In this document: in pieces, positions 1 to 33,479 of the stretch | Layout of the letters: each line of letters starts with the position of its first letter | Position numbering within the stretch: position 1 is the first letter of the stretch | NCBI RefSeq assembly: GCF_026151205.1 | Contig: NC_087081.1 | Span: 10,417,113 to 10,481,112, forward strand | Direction: 5' to 3' | Source of the DNA: Bolinopsis microptera | Taxonomy: Eukaryota > Ctenophora > Tentaculata > Lobata > Bolinopsidae | Length of the DNA stretch: 64,000 nt | The notes under the pieces: model-generated | What the model was told of the DNA's origin: nothing | Database searches by the model: none | What the model saw: the letters and a program-made list of their open reading frames with translations, nothing else | Position numbers and translations under genes: made by a program

Positions 1-1126
1 TATGCTGCACTAATAGCAGAAGGAATATATTATTCACCTTGCTTTAGCTCATTATCTTCTGACATGGAAATCAGGTTCTACTATCTTTACATGGTTGTCA
101 CCACTGTGCTATTCCATGATTTATGTGCAAATAGTTTCCATGGGAGTGGTCCTTGTTTTTTACTTTTTAGCCTACCTCTCGCAATACCTTAACAGACATG
201 ATAAGTACAACATATATCGCTGTTGGGAATTTAGCTACCGTGTTATTCTTTTATTTTCGGCACTCGATAATAATAATAATTTTTGTTAAATTTATGCTTA
301 TTTTGTCGAATTCTACTAGATGTTCTGGTAGTCATGATTTAACTACAAAAGTACATGATTCATTAATTATATCCCTTTTTGTTTGTAATTTATTTGTAAT
401 GATATTGATAATAAAAATAAAGGTTTAATTACGATTTTGAAAATCTTGAACCTCTAAAAATCAAGGTCCAAGATTTTCAAAATTGAATTAAAAATCTTTA
501 AAGGCCTATCTCAAAATTCTGGCTCTAGAGTTCTCTTCTAACTGATCCTAAGAACATATCCTGAAAGTTTGAGGGTGATTGCTCAAAAAATGTAGGAGAA
601 GATAGATTTTTAGACTCGATTTTCAGAACGCGCGATTGAAAATCGCTCATGCAATACAATTACACATAAGCGCTGACCTTTGACCGGCGATAATTTCGGC
701 TAGGAAAAATATTTTTCCATGGGACCAAAAGCAGCTGATAGATATCACTCCCCTCTATCAGAAACAACTATAAAGTCGATTTCGAGAGAATTTTGATGAA
801 GACCCCCCCCCCCCTGGCCCCCTTAATTATTATTACATATAAATTATCAAATATTAATATTTCATTAGTTTAGGAATGAAAATAAACAGTCTCTAAAATG
901 CTTGGAATAACAAAGAAACTTTCTACTCCTCTACAGCTTGGATCCAGGTAGCAAATATTTTAAAGTTCTGTTTTAAATGATGTATAATTTGTATTTCATG
1001 AGATATTATTATAATCATCGATACTTAATTTTAGTTAAATCCCTCAATGCTATTTCAAAAATCTAAGATCAACTTTAATGGAGACTCAGACCCATGGATA
1101 ATTTCATCTACCTAACAAAAAACTTT
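1..1126. other. AT-rich sequence upstream of the first recognisable NDUFS2 exon
   Basis: No convincing exon is seen. At 433-486 there is an imperfect hairpin: a segment reading GATTTTGAAAATCTTG is followed about 20 bases later by its near complement. A run of 12 C follows at about 804-815. This stretch probably belongs to NDUFS2 intron 1 or its promoter side. Confidence 0.5.
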
Positions 1127-1184
1127 CATTTCTCACTTGTTCGTGTACAGGTGTATATTCCATTTCTCACTTGTTCGTGTACAG

Positions 1185-1194
<10 letters not shown>
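1127..1194 (+). repeat. 34-bp tandem duplication covering a 3' splice site
   Basis: Two identical 34-bp copies (1127-1160 and 1161-1194). Each contains a pyrimidine tract, TACAG, and the first ten bases of the following NDUFS2 exon. The second copy is joined to the exon. Confidence 0.95.
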
Positions 1195-23434
<22,240 letters not shown>

Positions 23435-24935
23435 AAAACCAACTCTTCATCTAACCAACCTCTTCACTCTCAGCTGTTGCCTCAGACTCTATTTATTAAT
23501 GGGAAAGTACTGAACTTTATAATTTACCGAGTTTGCGTCTGCATAGTTAGTTAAGTTTCCCGGCTCTTGATTAAGGGTAAAACAATTTGATCAGCCTATC
23601 TCTCTTTTTGTGACCCTAAATGGAAGTTTTTAAGGCTTTGCTTATAATGCAATGGGAGCCGCAGGGTCCTGCCGCGATTAACTTTTTTAATAATATCTTA
23701 AAAAGTGCAATATAATTCATCTCTGTATAATTATAAAGCTTTTTGAAGTAAAAGTTCTTAAAGGTGGATTCTGAGTTTTAGAGGTAACCATGACCACCGT
23801 CCACCATAGCAACATAAATGCTAAACCATAGCTGGTTCTCTAGCAACCGAGACTAAAATCAGTTATTCATTGGAGAATATCGATTTTTACAGAAATTAAT
23901 TATTTTGCACCGTTTAGGAATTATTTTAAAAAGTAAATCGCGGCCACCCCGTATTATAGACAACCCTTCGATAGATAATAATGCTTCAGTTTTTCGGAAT
24001 GAATTCCGCTAGACCCTCACTGGCTTCATTTAATTGTTACATTAACTGATGAAGAAACTATTAATGTGGTAGCTTCGTTAAATTTTTGATTCATATTTTT
24101 TGTATATAAGATAATGTGTTTGTTTTATGTCCTGATAACTATCATGTAGTGACTGAAAAACGGGGGCTTGCTATTCATAAAAGTAGCTTTTATCTATGCG
24201 TAAACTTACAGTCTGAAACATAAGGATAATATGCATTATATGGTCAATAATAAATAAATTAAAGTACAAAGTATATTGAAATTCTGGCTCATACCCTATT
24301 TCTTGCAGCATCAACAGAGGTCTTGTAACTGGAGGCTAAGCTACAGCTCGCATTAAATGTAACTACAATCGCAAGGCAAATATATGTCAGTAACTGAACT
24401 AAGATCGTTCTATTAAATAGGGGTTCGTTGACATTTTCATTACTCCTACAGAATTTTACAGACGGAAGACGCATTTATATTCGAATATGTCGCTTACTTA
24501 AATTGTGTAACCGATTAATTTGCATAAACTGAGACTTAACCGCTTCCTTCCTTGTTGAATGCGGAGTTTTAATCAAATGTGAATTGTAAAAAAACCTATT
24601 TTAGCTACCTCGTGGCACATATTTAGCACCCCTATCCTGCGTCATTTCCCTCCCAGACAGTTGAATTGTCTACAAGTACAATTAGTCCCGTTTTTGTGGG
24701 TTAAAGCAACTCAAAAGGTAACGGAACTCATTAAGAGATGGCAGCTGTAAAACCGGGATGGCTCGATCCCGCCCCGATTATTAATATGAACTATTTGACA
24801 TTAATGCTGTTCCATTTAAATATCCTGTCTCTTAGGTCAATTATTGCACTCTTTCTGCGTAGCTCTGTAACTACAAGTTGTAAACCATATGAATACTGGG
24901 AAATACTTGGTCAAGTTGGTACGGTCAACGGTGCA
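23435..24935. other. NDUFS2 3' UTR and intergenic DNA
   Basis: No further exon is seen after the stop. A distant AATAAA lies at 24249-24254; whether it is used cannot be told. Confidence 0.4.
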
Positions 24936-24937
24936 GT

Positions 24938-25755
24938 TACTCGGAGCCTAATGGTCAAGTTGGTGGTTACCCTGAGCCTAATGGTTAAGTTGGTGGTTAC
25001 TCTGAGCCTAATGGTCAAGTTGGTGGTTACTCTGAGCCTAATGGTCAAGTTGGTGGTTACTCTGAGCCTAATGGTCAAGTTGGTGGTTACTCTGAGCCTA
25101 ATGGTCAAGTTGGTGGTTACTCTGAGCCTAATGGTCAAGTTGGTGGTTACTCTGAGCCTAATGGTCAAGTTGGTGGTTACTCTGAGCCTAATGGTCAAGT
25201 TGGTGGTTACCCTGAGCCTAATGGTCAAGTTGGTGGTTACTCTGAGCCTAATGGTCAAGTTGGTGGTTACTCTGAGCCTAATGGTCAAGTTGGTGGTTAC
25301 TCGTAGCCTAATGGTCAAGTTGGTGGTTACTCTGAGCCTAATGGTCAAGTTGGTGGTTACTCTGAGCCTAATGCCAATTGTCAATTTGCCGGTTACCCTG
25401 AGCCTAATGGTCAAGTTGGTGGTTACTCTGAGCCTAATGGTCAAGTTGGTGGTTACTCTGAGCCTAATGGTCAAGTTGGTGGTTACTCGTAGCCTAATGG
25501 TCAAGTTGGTGGTTACTCTGAGCCTAATGGTCAAGTTGGTGGTTACTCGTAGCCTAATGGTCAAGTTGGTGGTTACTCTGAGCGTAATGGTCAAGTTGGT
25601 GGTTACTCTGAGCCTAATGCCAATGGTCAAGTTGGTGGTTACTCGGAGCCTAATAGTCAAGTTGGTGGTTACCCTGTGCCTAATGGTCAAGTTGGTGGTT
25701 ACTCTGAGCCTAATGGTCAAGTTTGTGGTTACCCCGAGCCTAATGGTCAAGTTTT
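24938..25755 (+). repeat. 30-bp minisatellite, about 27 copies
   Basis: The unit contains CCTAATGGTCAAGTTGGTGG. Because 30 is a multiple of three and no stop occurs, it is open both on + (ten-residue LMVKLVVTLS) and on - (RLRVTTNLTI). Two six-base expansions (AATGCCAATTGTC at 25370 and AATGCCAATGGTC at 25616) keep the frame. I treat it as a noncoding satellite. Confidence 0.95.
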
Positions 25756-25965
25756 AAAACAGTCAACTTAATTGTTACCAGGTGCGCCAATCCATATGCG
25801 CGGCGCGCTTTTCTAGCTTTTATATGGAGAGAACCGAGTGCAAGAGACTAGCTTAAGGGGACATCTGCCAAATTCTTTTTTGCCGAGATTCGGGAGTTGA
25901 CTTCATATTAAGACAATAAGATTGAGGCATTGACAATTGAAATCCTTTAATCCTTCGCAGCTTTA

Positions 25966-26037
25966 CCTGGGGACCCCAGGCTATTAGTATTATGTTCATA
26001 AACATTCGGCGGAATGACAGGCTGAGCGCCGCCCAGT
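25966..26037 (+). repeat. Two-core structured short repeat, copy 2
   Basis: ACCTGGGGACCCCAGGCT, a linker, then GGCGGAATGACAGGCTGAG and CGCCGCCCAGT. The outer bases can pair (TTACCTGGG with CCCAGTAA, one bulge). Confidence 0.85.
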
Positions 26038-26084
26038 AATCGTTGTAGGTTTACAACCTACCAGGACGCGCTCCGAGTTGGACT

Positions 26085-26628
26085 TTGTAGCGTGATGCAA
26101 CACTGGGTCGCGCCGCGCATCAAATAATTCTTCTCGCAACCATCTTCGGTAGATCGGCGAGATGCACCACTGTGCCTCACCGAGCTGCGAAGGATTGACA
26201 TCGTGAATCAAAGTTGGACTCGTCGACGGTCCAATATATGGAACAGATATTTTACGAGTATCACCCGTTATCAATCGCAGCTCGGCGTGGCCCTTGTCAT
26301 ACGTTGTATGACCCGCCGCGCACGAAGTGCGCGGCTCCCCCTGTATCGTCGAAGACTATAGTGAATAAGTGAAGCGACCGTGGGGGTCACCACGTGATAC
26401 AACCGTGGGGGTCACCACGTGATATTGATTCACGATGTCAATCCTTCGCATCTCGCCGATCTGCATATGGTTGCGAGAAGCATTATTTGATGCGTGCGCG
26501 ACCCAGTAGTGCATCGCGCTACAACACGTGATACAACGTGGCCCATGGTGCATCTTGCCGATCTACCGAAATGGTTGCAAGAAACATTATTTGATGCGCG
26601 ACCCAAGTATATAGTGCATCGTGCTACT
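26085..26628. repeat. Composite block of three copies of a roughly 100-bp module, one inverted
   Basis: A module containing ATCAAATAATTCTTCTCGCA and TAGATCGGCGAGATGCACCA is on + at 26085-26213. It recurs inverted at 26424-26527 and, more diverged, inverted at 26540-26628. Between them CCGTGGGGGTCACCACGTGA occurs twice (26378 and 26402). The block is bracketed by copies 2 and 3 of the two-core short repeat. Confidence 0.7.
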
Positions 26629-26629
26629 T

Positions 26630-26723
26630 ACCTGGGGACACCAGGCTATTATATTTATGTTCATAAATATAATTATAGTCATAGAGAATTCGGCGGAATG
26701 ACAGGCCATGAGCGCCGTTCAGT
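26630..26723 (+). repeat. Two-core structured short repeat, copy 3
   Basis: ACCTGGGGACACCAGGCT, a longer linker, then GGCGGAATGACAGGCCATGA and GCGCCGTTCAGT. Confidence 0.85.
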
Positions 26724-27390
26724 AACGTAGCACTTGCCATCGGGACAACATTTCGAGAATAAAGCGGCGCGCGCTACTTCAACGAAATTTAGACGAGTAA
26801 CATCCGTCAAATTAAGACCTTAATATGTTAAAAATATATTGATTTAAGTATTTAGACTTTAGTTTACAATTATACAAAAGTGTACAGCGACGCAAACATG
26901 CAAATAATTTAATGCCTCGTCTCATTATTATGTATTAAAACTCTTGTTTTATAGTTTTTACCTCATTCTTGAATGTTTGACGGTAAGGACTAAGGTACCC
27001 GCGTCAAAAAAATAAACTTTTGTACTAGGACTACTAATTCATATCAGTAGAATTTGACGTACTTATCACAAACAAAACGAACCGGTAAATATGTATGAAA
27101 CGAAGCTGAGCGACTAAAACCTTTTGAAGAACTAGAAGTACTTTACTAAAAGTATTGATAGTTCATTATATATATTAGGAAATCCACTTTACAAAATTAA
27201 TTTTAATAGCTACTTTGTCCGAATCTAGGACTAGATAGTACAGTCAACAGTACTATCCCAATTATGAAGCGTGTTTGCCTACCCACGTCATCTTTTACGG
27301 CCTCGCGTGCACATATCTTGAAATGTAGCTGAGCTTTAGGCTTAATCGTCCAAGTTATGCATGTCAACCATAGGCATAAGTATATTAGTA

Positions 27391-29422
27391 TATTTTACCA
27401 AAACCCATATTCACGGGTAGAGTGGACCGCTGCCAGTGTCTCTCTTTCCCAAACAAAAGGAAATGATATTAATTTGATTGACCGTTCTCAAATGCAAAAT
27501 GATACCGAGAATGAAATCGGTCGCTCGCTTTTTCCATTCATTCACGGCTTACGAATTGTAATAAATTTCGATTGATTACATCAGTCAGATGCTGTAAAAA
27601 TCTCTTTGGGTTGCGTTCGGATCGATACCTAGTATTTCGGGGTAAGGGTAGTAGTTATTGCTTATTGAATTAGCTGAAGTTTATTGAATCTTTATTGCCG
27701 AGTACAGCTGCCTTTGGGTAGATCTTCTTAATCTATTACAATTGTAAATGAATGGGAAAAGCGAGCGACCGATTTCATTCTCGGTATCATTTTGCATTTG
27801 AGAACGGTCAATCAAATTAATATCATTTCCTTTTGTTTGGGAAAGAGAGACACTGGCAGCGGTCCACTCTACCCGTGAATATGGGTTTTGGTAAAATATC
27901 ATCTCTTTTTGATTATAATGTCAGGGTACTTTATAAAGTCGAAATATAAACTGATATCTTCATTAATTAATAAGGAGGAAGTTTCAACGATTTCGAAATT
28001 TTTCCTTGTGTTTAGGTAAGCATATCGGTCGATCACTGACTGAATATGCCACCTAATACTCATTCAAGTTGGCATTAAATTCATATATAATGACATTAAA
28101 CTGTCGTGGCAAAGCAGAATTTGTTGGAAATCACGAATGAGCAAAATTCTCACCTTTCGCACGTGCAAACTTTGAGCGGACGTTGCGTGCGCATCCAATA
28201 TTGAATCGCCGTAAATTTTTGCATGTAATTGTTTTATATATAGCTTGATAAGCATGCAAAGTTTCAAAGTATTTTAAGAAGAACTGTAATCACAACGGCA
28301 CTCTAAAGTTGACAGAAAATGACGAAAACAGCAATTTTCAGTGATTTTAGCAATTTTCTATCAATTTGGGCGTGTCCCCACGTGTGCAACTTTTCGATTT
28401 TCAACTTCAAAACTAGCCTTATGCACAATTTATACCTATAGGAAGCAGAACTGAGCTCCTCAACTCAAGGCATGGCCCAACACCAGAGAATACTAAATCG
28501 CAAAATTGACGTTTTTATAAAATAATTCTTCAAAAAAGCACAAACTTCAATGACGAATATCTTTATGAAGGAGCAAGCTAGAAAAACTTTCCGGTAGATT
28601 TTCAGAATGCTTGAACAATTATCTAAGGTGAAAATCTCCTCAGATTTTGAATAAAATTACTCCTTAATGGTTTAAAATTAATTTTAAAAGTTATTACTTT
28701 GTCAAAAATCAAGTTTTAAAAACGGTTAACTTGATGACGTCATCAAGGGGTGTTTATGACGTCAAATAATTTTTTTATACAATGTAAACTAAAGTGTAAA
28801 CAATTATTTGCAAGACCTGTGGTCGGAAATGGCTTTATCTTTTATACTTTTGAATCTATGGACAATTAAATACAGGCTACAATTGACTGGCAAAGCGTCT
28901 ATCCCTGAATATGTATGTATATATATATCACGACAATCTGTCGTAAAACAGGGGTTCTAGAAAACCCATTTCCCGATGCTCCTGAAACCTGAAACTTTTT
29001 TTGCAGTCGATTTGATCAGCGTCTAGACGCCCTGAAAAATTTCAGATCTCTAACTCAATGAGTTGAGATCTCTAACTCAGTGCTGGCGAGTATTTTATGC
29101 AAATTTCTTAAAAATCTCAACATAACTATTTTTTATTCCTGTCATCTTTGACATCAAATTAGAATGTTTTGAACTAAAAATAATTCTGCTTAACGACTTC
29201 CGATGAGTCTTAATGCCTGGAAAACTCCTGCCGGAGGCGGCGGCCTTCGGCCGCCGCCTCCGGCCGGAGTGCACGCTTCGCGTGCACAAAAGAGGCTTGT
29301 AACGTGTACCAAAGGGGGTATAATAGTAAAGGGGGTATAATAGTAAAGGGGGTATAATAGTAAATGGGGAACATAGTATACCCACAATAAATGCAACGGT
29401 CGTGCTTGCCAGCACTGTGATA
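27391..29422. mobile_element. 2.0-kb dispersed repeat, copy A
   Basis: Nearly identical to 36708-38828, with unrelated flanks outside. It opens with a foldback (27391-27899): 152-bp arms with one mismatch around a spacer of about 205 bases, tips TATTTTACC/GGTAAAATA. A middle part of about 1.1 kb has no convincing ORF. The last part (about 29080-29422) is bounded by CAGTGCTGGCGAG and its near inverse CTTGCCAGCACTG. It contains two adjacent perfect hairpins (29232-29264 and 29266-29287) and three 16-bp units with GGGGGTATAATAGT. It may be a composite of two nested inverted-repeat elements. Confidence 0.88.
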
Positions 29423-29764
29423 ATCAACTTTGCTAACGTATGACGTACTGAATGACGAACCGATCGTAAAGTTAATGACTTAAAGTTAATGCATAATGAT
29501 CATCATGTCCATGTTGCTAAATGTCTTGATATCAATATCATATGTCTTCTGTCTGGAACAATTGAATACTTCAGAGAAACACGTACAAACTGAAATTCCA
29601 GAAACAATAACACGCTATCAGTATCACGACCAGTCCTCATTCTGATTGATGTAGATTGTAGATTGAGATCCAACTTACGCACAACTAAACAAAAATCTGA
29701 TGCCACGCATTGACGCCTTGTAGTTGTATAGGATCCAGAAAAATCGCCAAGTTTCTTCATATTT

Positions 29765-30848
29765 TTACACGATGTCCGGATCTTTGAAGACAGCTGTGTT
29801 TAAAGTAAACATTCTGTCGTCAAACTCGCTGTTTTCGTTGAAAACAATCGTGTTGGACCGATCAAACTGATGACAAAATATTGTTAGTTTTATTAACTTT
29901 CGGAATAATTTTATGTATTACAATTACATCGATAAGTTTCCTTGGTTGTAAAATTATTATTATTAAAATTACTAATTACGTTGGGGTTGCAATTGCACTC
30001 GATGGGAATCGTTAATATTAAATTGTTACTTAATTCAAACGTATAACATTTCTAATCCCAGATGACTTCCGTGAGAACTTTCAAATTTGTCTCGAAATTA
30101 CTTCAAGTTCAGTGAAAGTTTTTTCCAAACAGCCCCTCCCCTAAGTTGACTTTCAGTTTTATAATATGTGAGCGATTCCTTGTTGTTGGAATGAATATAT
30201 TATGCAGACTTATAAAAGGAAATACCTCATCGTCGTCAAAGCTTATGTGTTTGAAATCGGGATACAAATCAACTTTCTTCACGGCGTACGATTTGTCTGT
30301 ATACAGAGATGCATTGTAAACTTCATCTGCATACTCTGCAAAAAATGTAAGTTAGTTGTAAATTCAAGTGGAACACAAATTATCCAGCTTAATGGATGGT
30401 TTCGATATTATTATTATTATCCTGCTTGCTGGTGCATGGTATGTGGCTCGCTACTAGTAGTAGTACTATGCAGTACTATAAGTATACAGTACTATACAGT
30501 CTCTGGGAGAATTAGAAGTGAAACGAATGCACGTGGAGGGAATGCTGATGGTAACATAGTCTATAATTACCTGGGGACCTCAGGCTATTATATTTATGTT
30601 CATAATCATAGAATAGAGATTAGGCGGAATGACAGGCTAAGCGCGGCCCGGTAAAGTCTATAAGTATAATAACTCGCTTCTTCACCTACCAACATATTAT
30701 ACTAATACATATTTGAAGTTGGAAAATTCGTTTTCAAGAGTGACGACATGAAATCACAAACTATCAAAGTTAACATCGAATTCGACGGCGAGCCGGAGGA
30801 CATGGTGGCAGGACCCCACATCCACACCAACCCAGTTGTACGGAGCAG
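29765..30848 (-). CDS. Candidate 3' end of an unknown gene, three exons
   Basis: On the - strand three segments read like coding exons with matching phases: 30762-30848, 30226-30335 (acceptor TTTTTTGCAG, donor GTATTT) and 29765-29866 (acceptor TTGTCATCAG, stop TAA). Together they encode about 93 residues containing NWVGVDVGSC, YADEVYNASLYTDKSYAVKK, LYPDFKHISFDDDE and VFNENSEFDDRMFTLNTAVF. The product is acidic and soluble-looking, and I do not recognise the family. The second exon is the best supported. The first overlaps a competing + strand frame (MKSQTIKVNIEFDGEPEDM...) and is doubtful. No 5' exons were found. Confidence 0.38.
30569..30652 (+). repeat. Two-core structured short repeat, copy 4
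   Basis: ACCTGGGGACCTCAGGCT, a linker, then GGCGGAATGACAGGCTAAG and CGCGGCCCGGT. The most diverged 3' core of the four. Confidence 0.8.
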
Positions 30849-30970
30849 CTGTGGAAAAGAAAGTACCTGGAAGTCACTTCAACCCTCAAATACCACGCAC
30901 GGTGACAACTGACATAACAATAACATCCATCTAAACTCTAAAGCGAGCGACATGTCGGAGCTGGACATGA

Positions 30971-31510
30971 AGGGGAGATAAACTATACCGCTAACATTGT
31001 TGTAGATGATAGTGGCGGTGATAAAGGGGAGATAAACTATACCGCTAACATTGTTGTAGAATGTAGATGATAGTGGCGGTGATAAAGGGGAGATAAACTA
31101 TACCGCTAACATTGTTGTAGATGATAGTGGCGGTGATAAAGGGGAGATAAACTATACCGCTAACATTGTTGTAGATGATAGTGGCGGTGATAAAGGGGAG
31201 ATAAACTATACCGCTAACATTGTTGTAGATGATAGTGGCGGTGATAAAGGGGAGATAAACTATACCGCTAACATTGTTGTTGATGATAGTGGCGGTGATA
31301 AAGGGGAGATAAACTATACCGCTATAAACATTGTTGTTGATGATAGTGGCGGTGATAAAGGGGAGATAAACTATACCGCTAACATTGTTGTTGATGATAG
31401 TGGCGGTGATAAAGGGGAGATAAACTATACCGCTATAAACATTGTTGTTGATGATAGTGGCGGTGATAAAGGGGAGATAAACTATACCGCTAACATTGTT
31501 GTTGATAGAT
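30971..31510 (+). repeat. 54/57-bp tandem repeat, about 9-10 copies, open as an 18/19-residue peptide repeat
   Basis: On + the unit reads DKGEINYTANIVVDDSGG. Two copies carry a three-base insertion (ATA after ACCGCT, at 31323 and 31434), which keeps the frame. One copy (about 31060) has a seven-base insertion and the last has one extra base; these break the frame. The - strand is also open. The frame after the array continues as GASFIGRRDINNNCGPWLEK up to the foldback element at 31613. Confidence 0.92.
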
Positions 31511-31634
31511 AGTGGCGGTGTAGGAGCTTCCTTCATTGGGAGACGTGATATTAACAATAACTGTGGTCCCTGGCTAGAGAAAGTGTGGTCAGATGGCAAA
31601 GTAGAACCACTTTGGTTCTTTTGCGATAGTCAAA
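31508..31634 (+). pseudogene. Possible coding fragment left of the foldback element
   Basis: Reads DSGGVGASFIGRRDINNN, then CGPWLEKVWSDGKVEPLWF, and then enters the foldback repeat. It is separated from the 18-residue repeat frame by a single extra base at about 31508. No known family. Confidence 0.3.
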
Positions 31635-33192
31635 ACGCGACAACTAGCGCTGGATGGCGACAACTAGCGCTATCCAGCGCTAGTTGTCGCCATCCAGCGC
31701 TAGTTGTCGCTATCCAGCGCTGGATAACGCTGGCCAGCGCAAAATATATATGTTCGATAATTGTCGCTATCCTAATCCAGCGCTACTTGTCGCCATCCAG
31801 CGCTAGTTGTCGCTATCCAGCGCTAGTTGTCGCTGGCTATGCGACACTGTCGCACGCGATAGTTTGCGATGGCCAGCGCATCTGGCCATCGCAGAAAACA
31901 GTTCGATAACTAGCGCTGGATAGCGACAACTAGCGCTGGATAGCGACAACTAGCGCTGGCTAGCGCTAGCTGACGAGTAATAGCGCAAAAATTTTGCGCT
32001 GGATATCGATGGCCAGCGCTGGCCAGCGCTAAGCGATAGTCAGCGCAAAATTTTTGCGCTATTACTCGTCAGCTAGCGCTAGCCAGCGCTAGTTGTCGCT
32101 ATCCAGCGCTAGCCAGCGCTAGCCGCTAGCCAGCGCAATGTATCAAAATCATATACTTGCGATATTAGTCGGATGATGATTAATCACTTTACACTCGACT
32201 GTCACGTGACTTTTTTAACCCATTCTCTGACTCTAGCTGGTTCTGAACGACTTTTTTAAACCTTAACCCTCTAATCTGATCCCAACCCTAACCCTAACCC
32301 AATCCTTAACAAAAACATATGCTGAAACCCTAACAATAACGAGAAATTAGACTAACTTCCTTATACGGTCATATCACGTGATCGATACATGTACAGTTTT
32401 TCGCCAATATCTCGTCAGGAGAGCATTTTAACCATATGTCATGGGCCCATGGGGGTTGATTCGGAATTAGCGTCCGAAAATACATCGATTGAAGTTGGTT
32501 ACAACCATCGGGGGCCCTTTTAGAACAATCTCGAAGATCGACTGTAGAGTGATTTAGCACGCTCGATATTAGTATTACTCGTCAGCCAGCGCTGGCCAGC
32601 GCAATATAGTTGCGATATTACTCGTCAGCTAGCGCTGGCTAGCGCTGGCTAGCGCTGGTTAGCGCTGGCTAGCGCTGGTTAGCGCTGGCTAGCGCTGGTT
32701 AGCGCTGGCTAGCGATGGTTAGCGCTGGCTAGCGCTGGCCAGCGCTAGCTGACGAGTAATAACGCAAAAATTTTGCGCTGGATATCGATGGCCAGCGCTG
32801 GCTATCGCTTAGCGCTGGCCAGCGCTAGTTCATAGTTGTCGCTATCCAGCGCTAGTTGTCGCTATCCAGCGCTAGTTATCGAACTGTTTTCTGCGATGGC
32901 CAGTTGCGCTGGCCATCCACCATCGCAAACTATCGCGTGCGACATTGTCGCATAGCCAGCGACAACTAGCGCTGGATAGCGACAACTAGCGCTGGATGGC
33001 GACAACTAGCGCTGGATGGCGACAACTAGCGCTGGATAGCGACAATTATCGAACATATATATTTTGCGCTGGCCAGCGTTATCCAGCGCTGGATAGCGAC
33101 AACTAGCGCTGGATGGCGACAACTAGCGCTGGATAGCGCTAGTTGTCGCCATCCAGCGCTAGTTGTCGCGTTTTGACTATCGCAAAAGAACC
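31613..33192. mobile_element. 1.6-kb foldback element with about 0.5-0.6-kb arms of AGCGCT-rich subrepeats
   Basis: Outer ends TTCTTTTGCGATAGTCAAAA and the inverse at 33173-33192. The arms are built from about 20-bp subunits such as CCAGCGCTAGTTGTCGCTAT in both orientations, with landmarks in mirror order: AAAATATATATGTTCGATAA at 31741 and its inverse near 33060, and GCAGAAAACAGTTCGATAAC at 31892 with its inverse near 32885. The central spacer (about 32145-32580) is unique and lacks a transposase. Resembles FB-type foldback transposons in architecture only. Confidence 0.85.
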
Positions 33193-33336
33193 GAAACTTT
33201 CTATGGTAAAGAATTACTTAAACTTAAAGTAAAAGCTAGGAAGAGAAAAAGGAAGGGCAGAAAGGTGAAGAAGTGCAACATGACAAGAGAAAATAAAGGA
33301 AAGGAATGTGCATCAACATCCCAACCTTCGAAATAA
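33193..33336 (+). pseudogene. Possible coding fragment right of the foldback element
   Basis: 47 codons and a stop, starting ETFYGKELLKLKVKARKRKR and followed by a further Lys/Arg-rich stretch. It has no start of its own. It could be the other half of a frame split by the foldback insertion, or chance in an A-rich sequence. Confidence 0.25.
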
Positions 33337-33358
33337 TTCGTTCCCGTAGCAATCAGGA

Positions 33359-33477
<119 letters not shown>

Positions 33478-33479
33478 TT

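Noticed and set aside
25966-26037. Hammerhead ribozyme in the two-core element
   Set aside because: The conserved CUGANGA and GAAA motifs are absent on both strands. Another ribozyme class cannot be excluded by eye.
27357-27902. Short open frames in both arms of the foldback
   Set aside because: The same sequence appears on both strands because the arms are inverted copies; no coding sign.
32270-32305. Telomere-like CCCTAACCCTAACCC
   Set aside because: Only two to three units within the foldback centre; not a telomere or a clear interstitial telomere array.
32369-32560. 63-codon - strand frame in the centre of the foldback element
   Set aside because: No recognisable family or flanking exons; too short to claim as a transposase.
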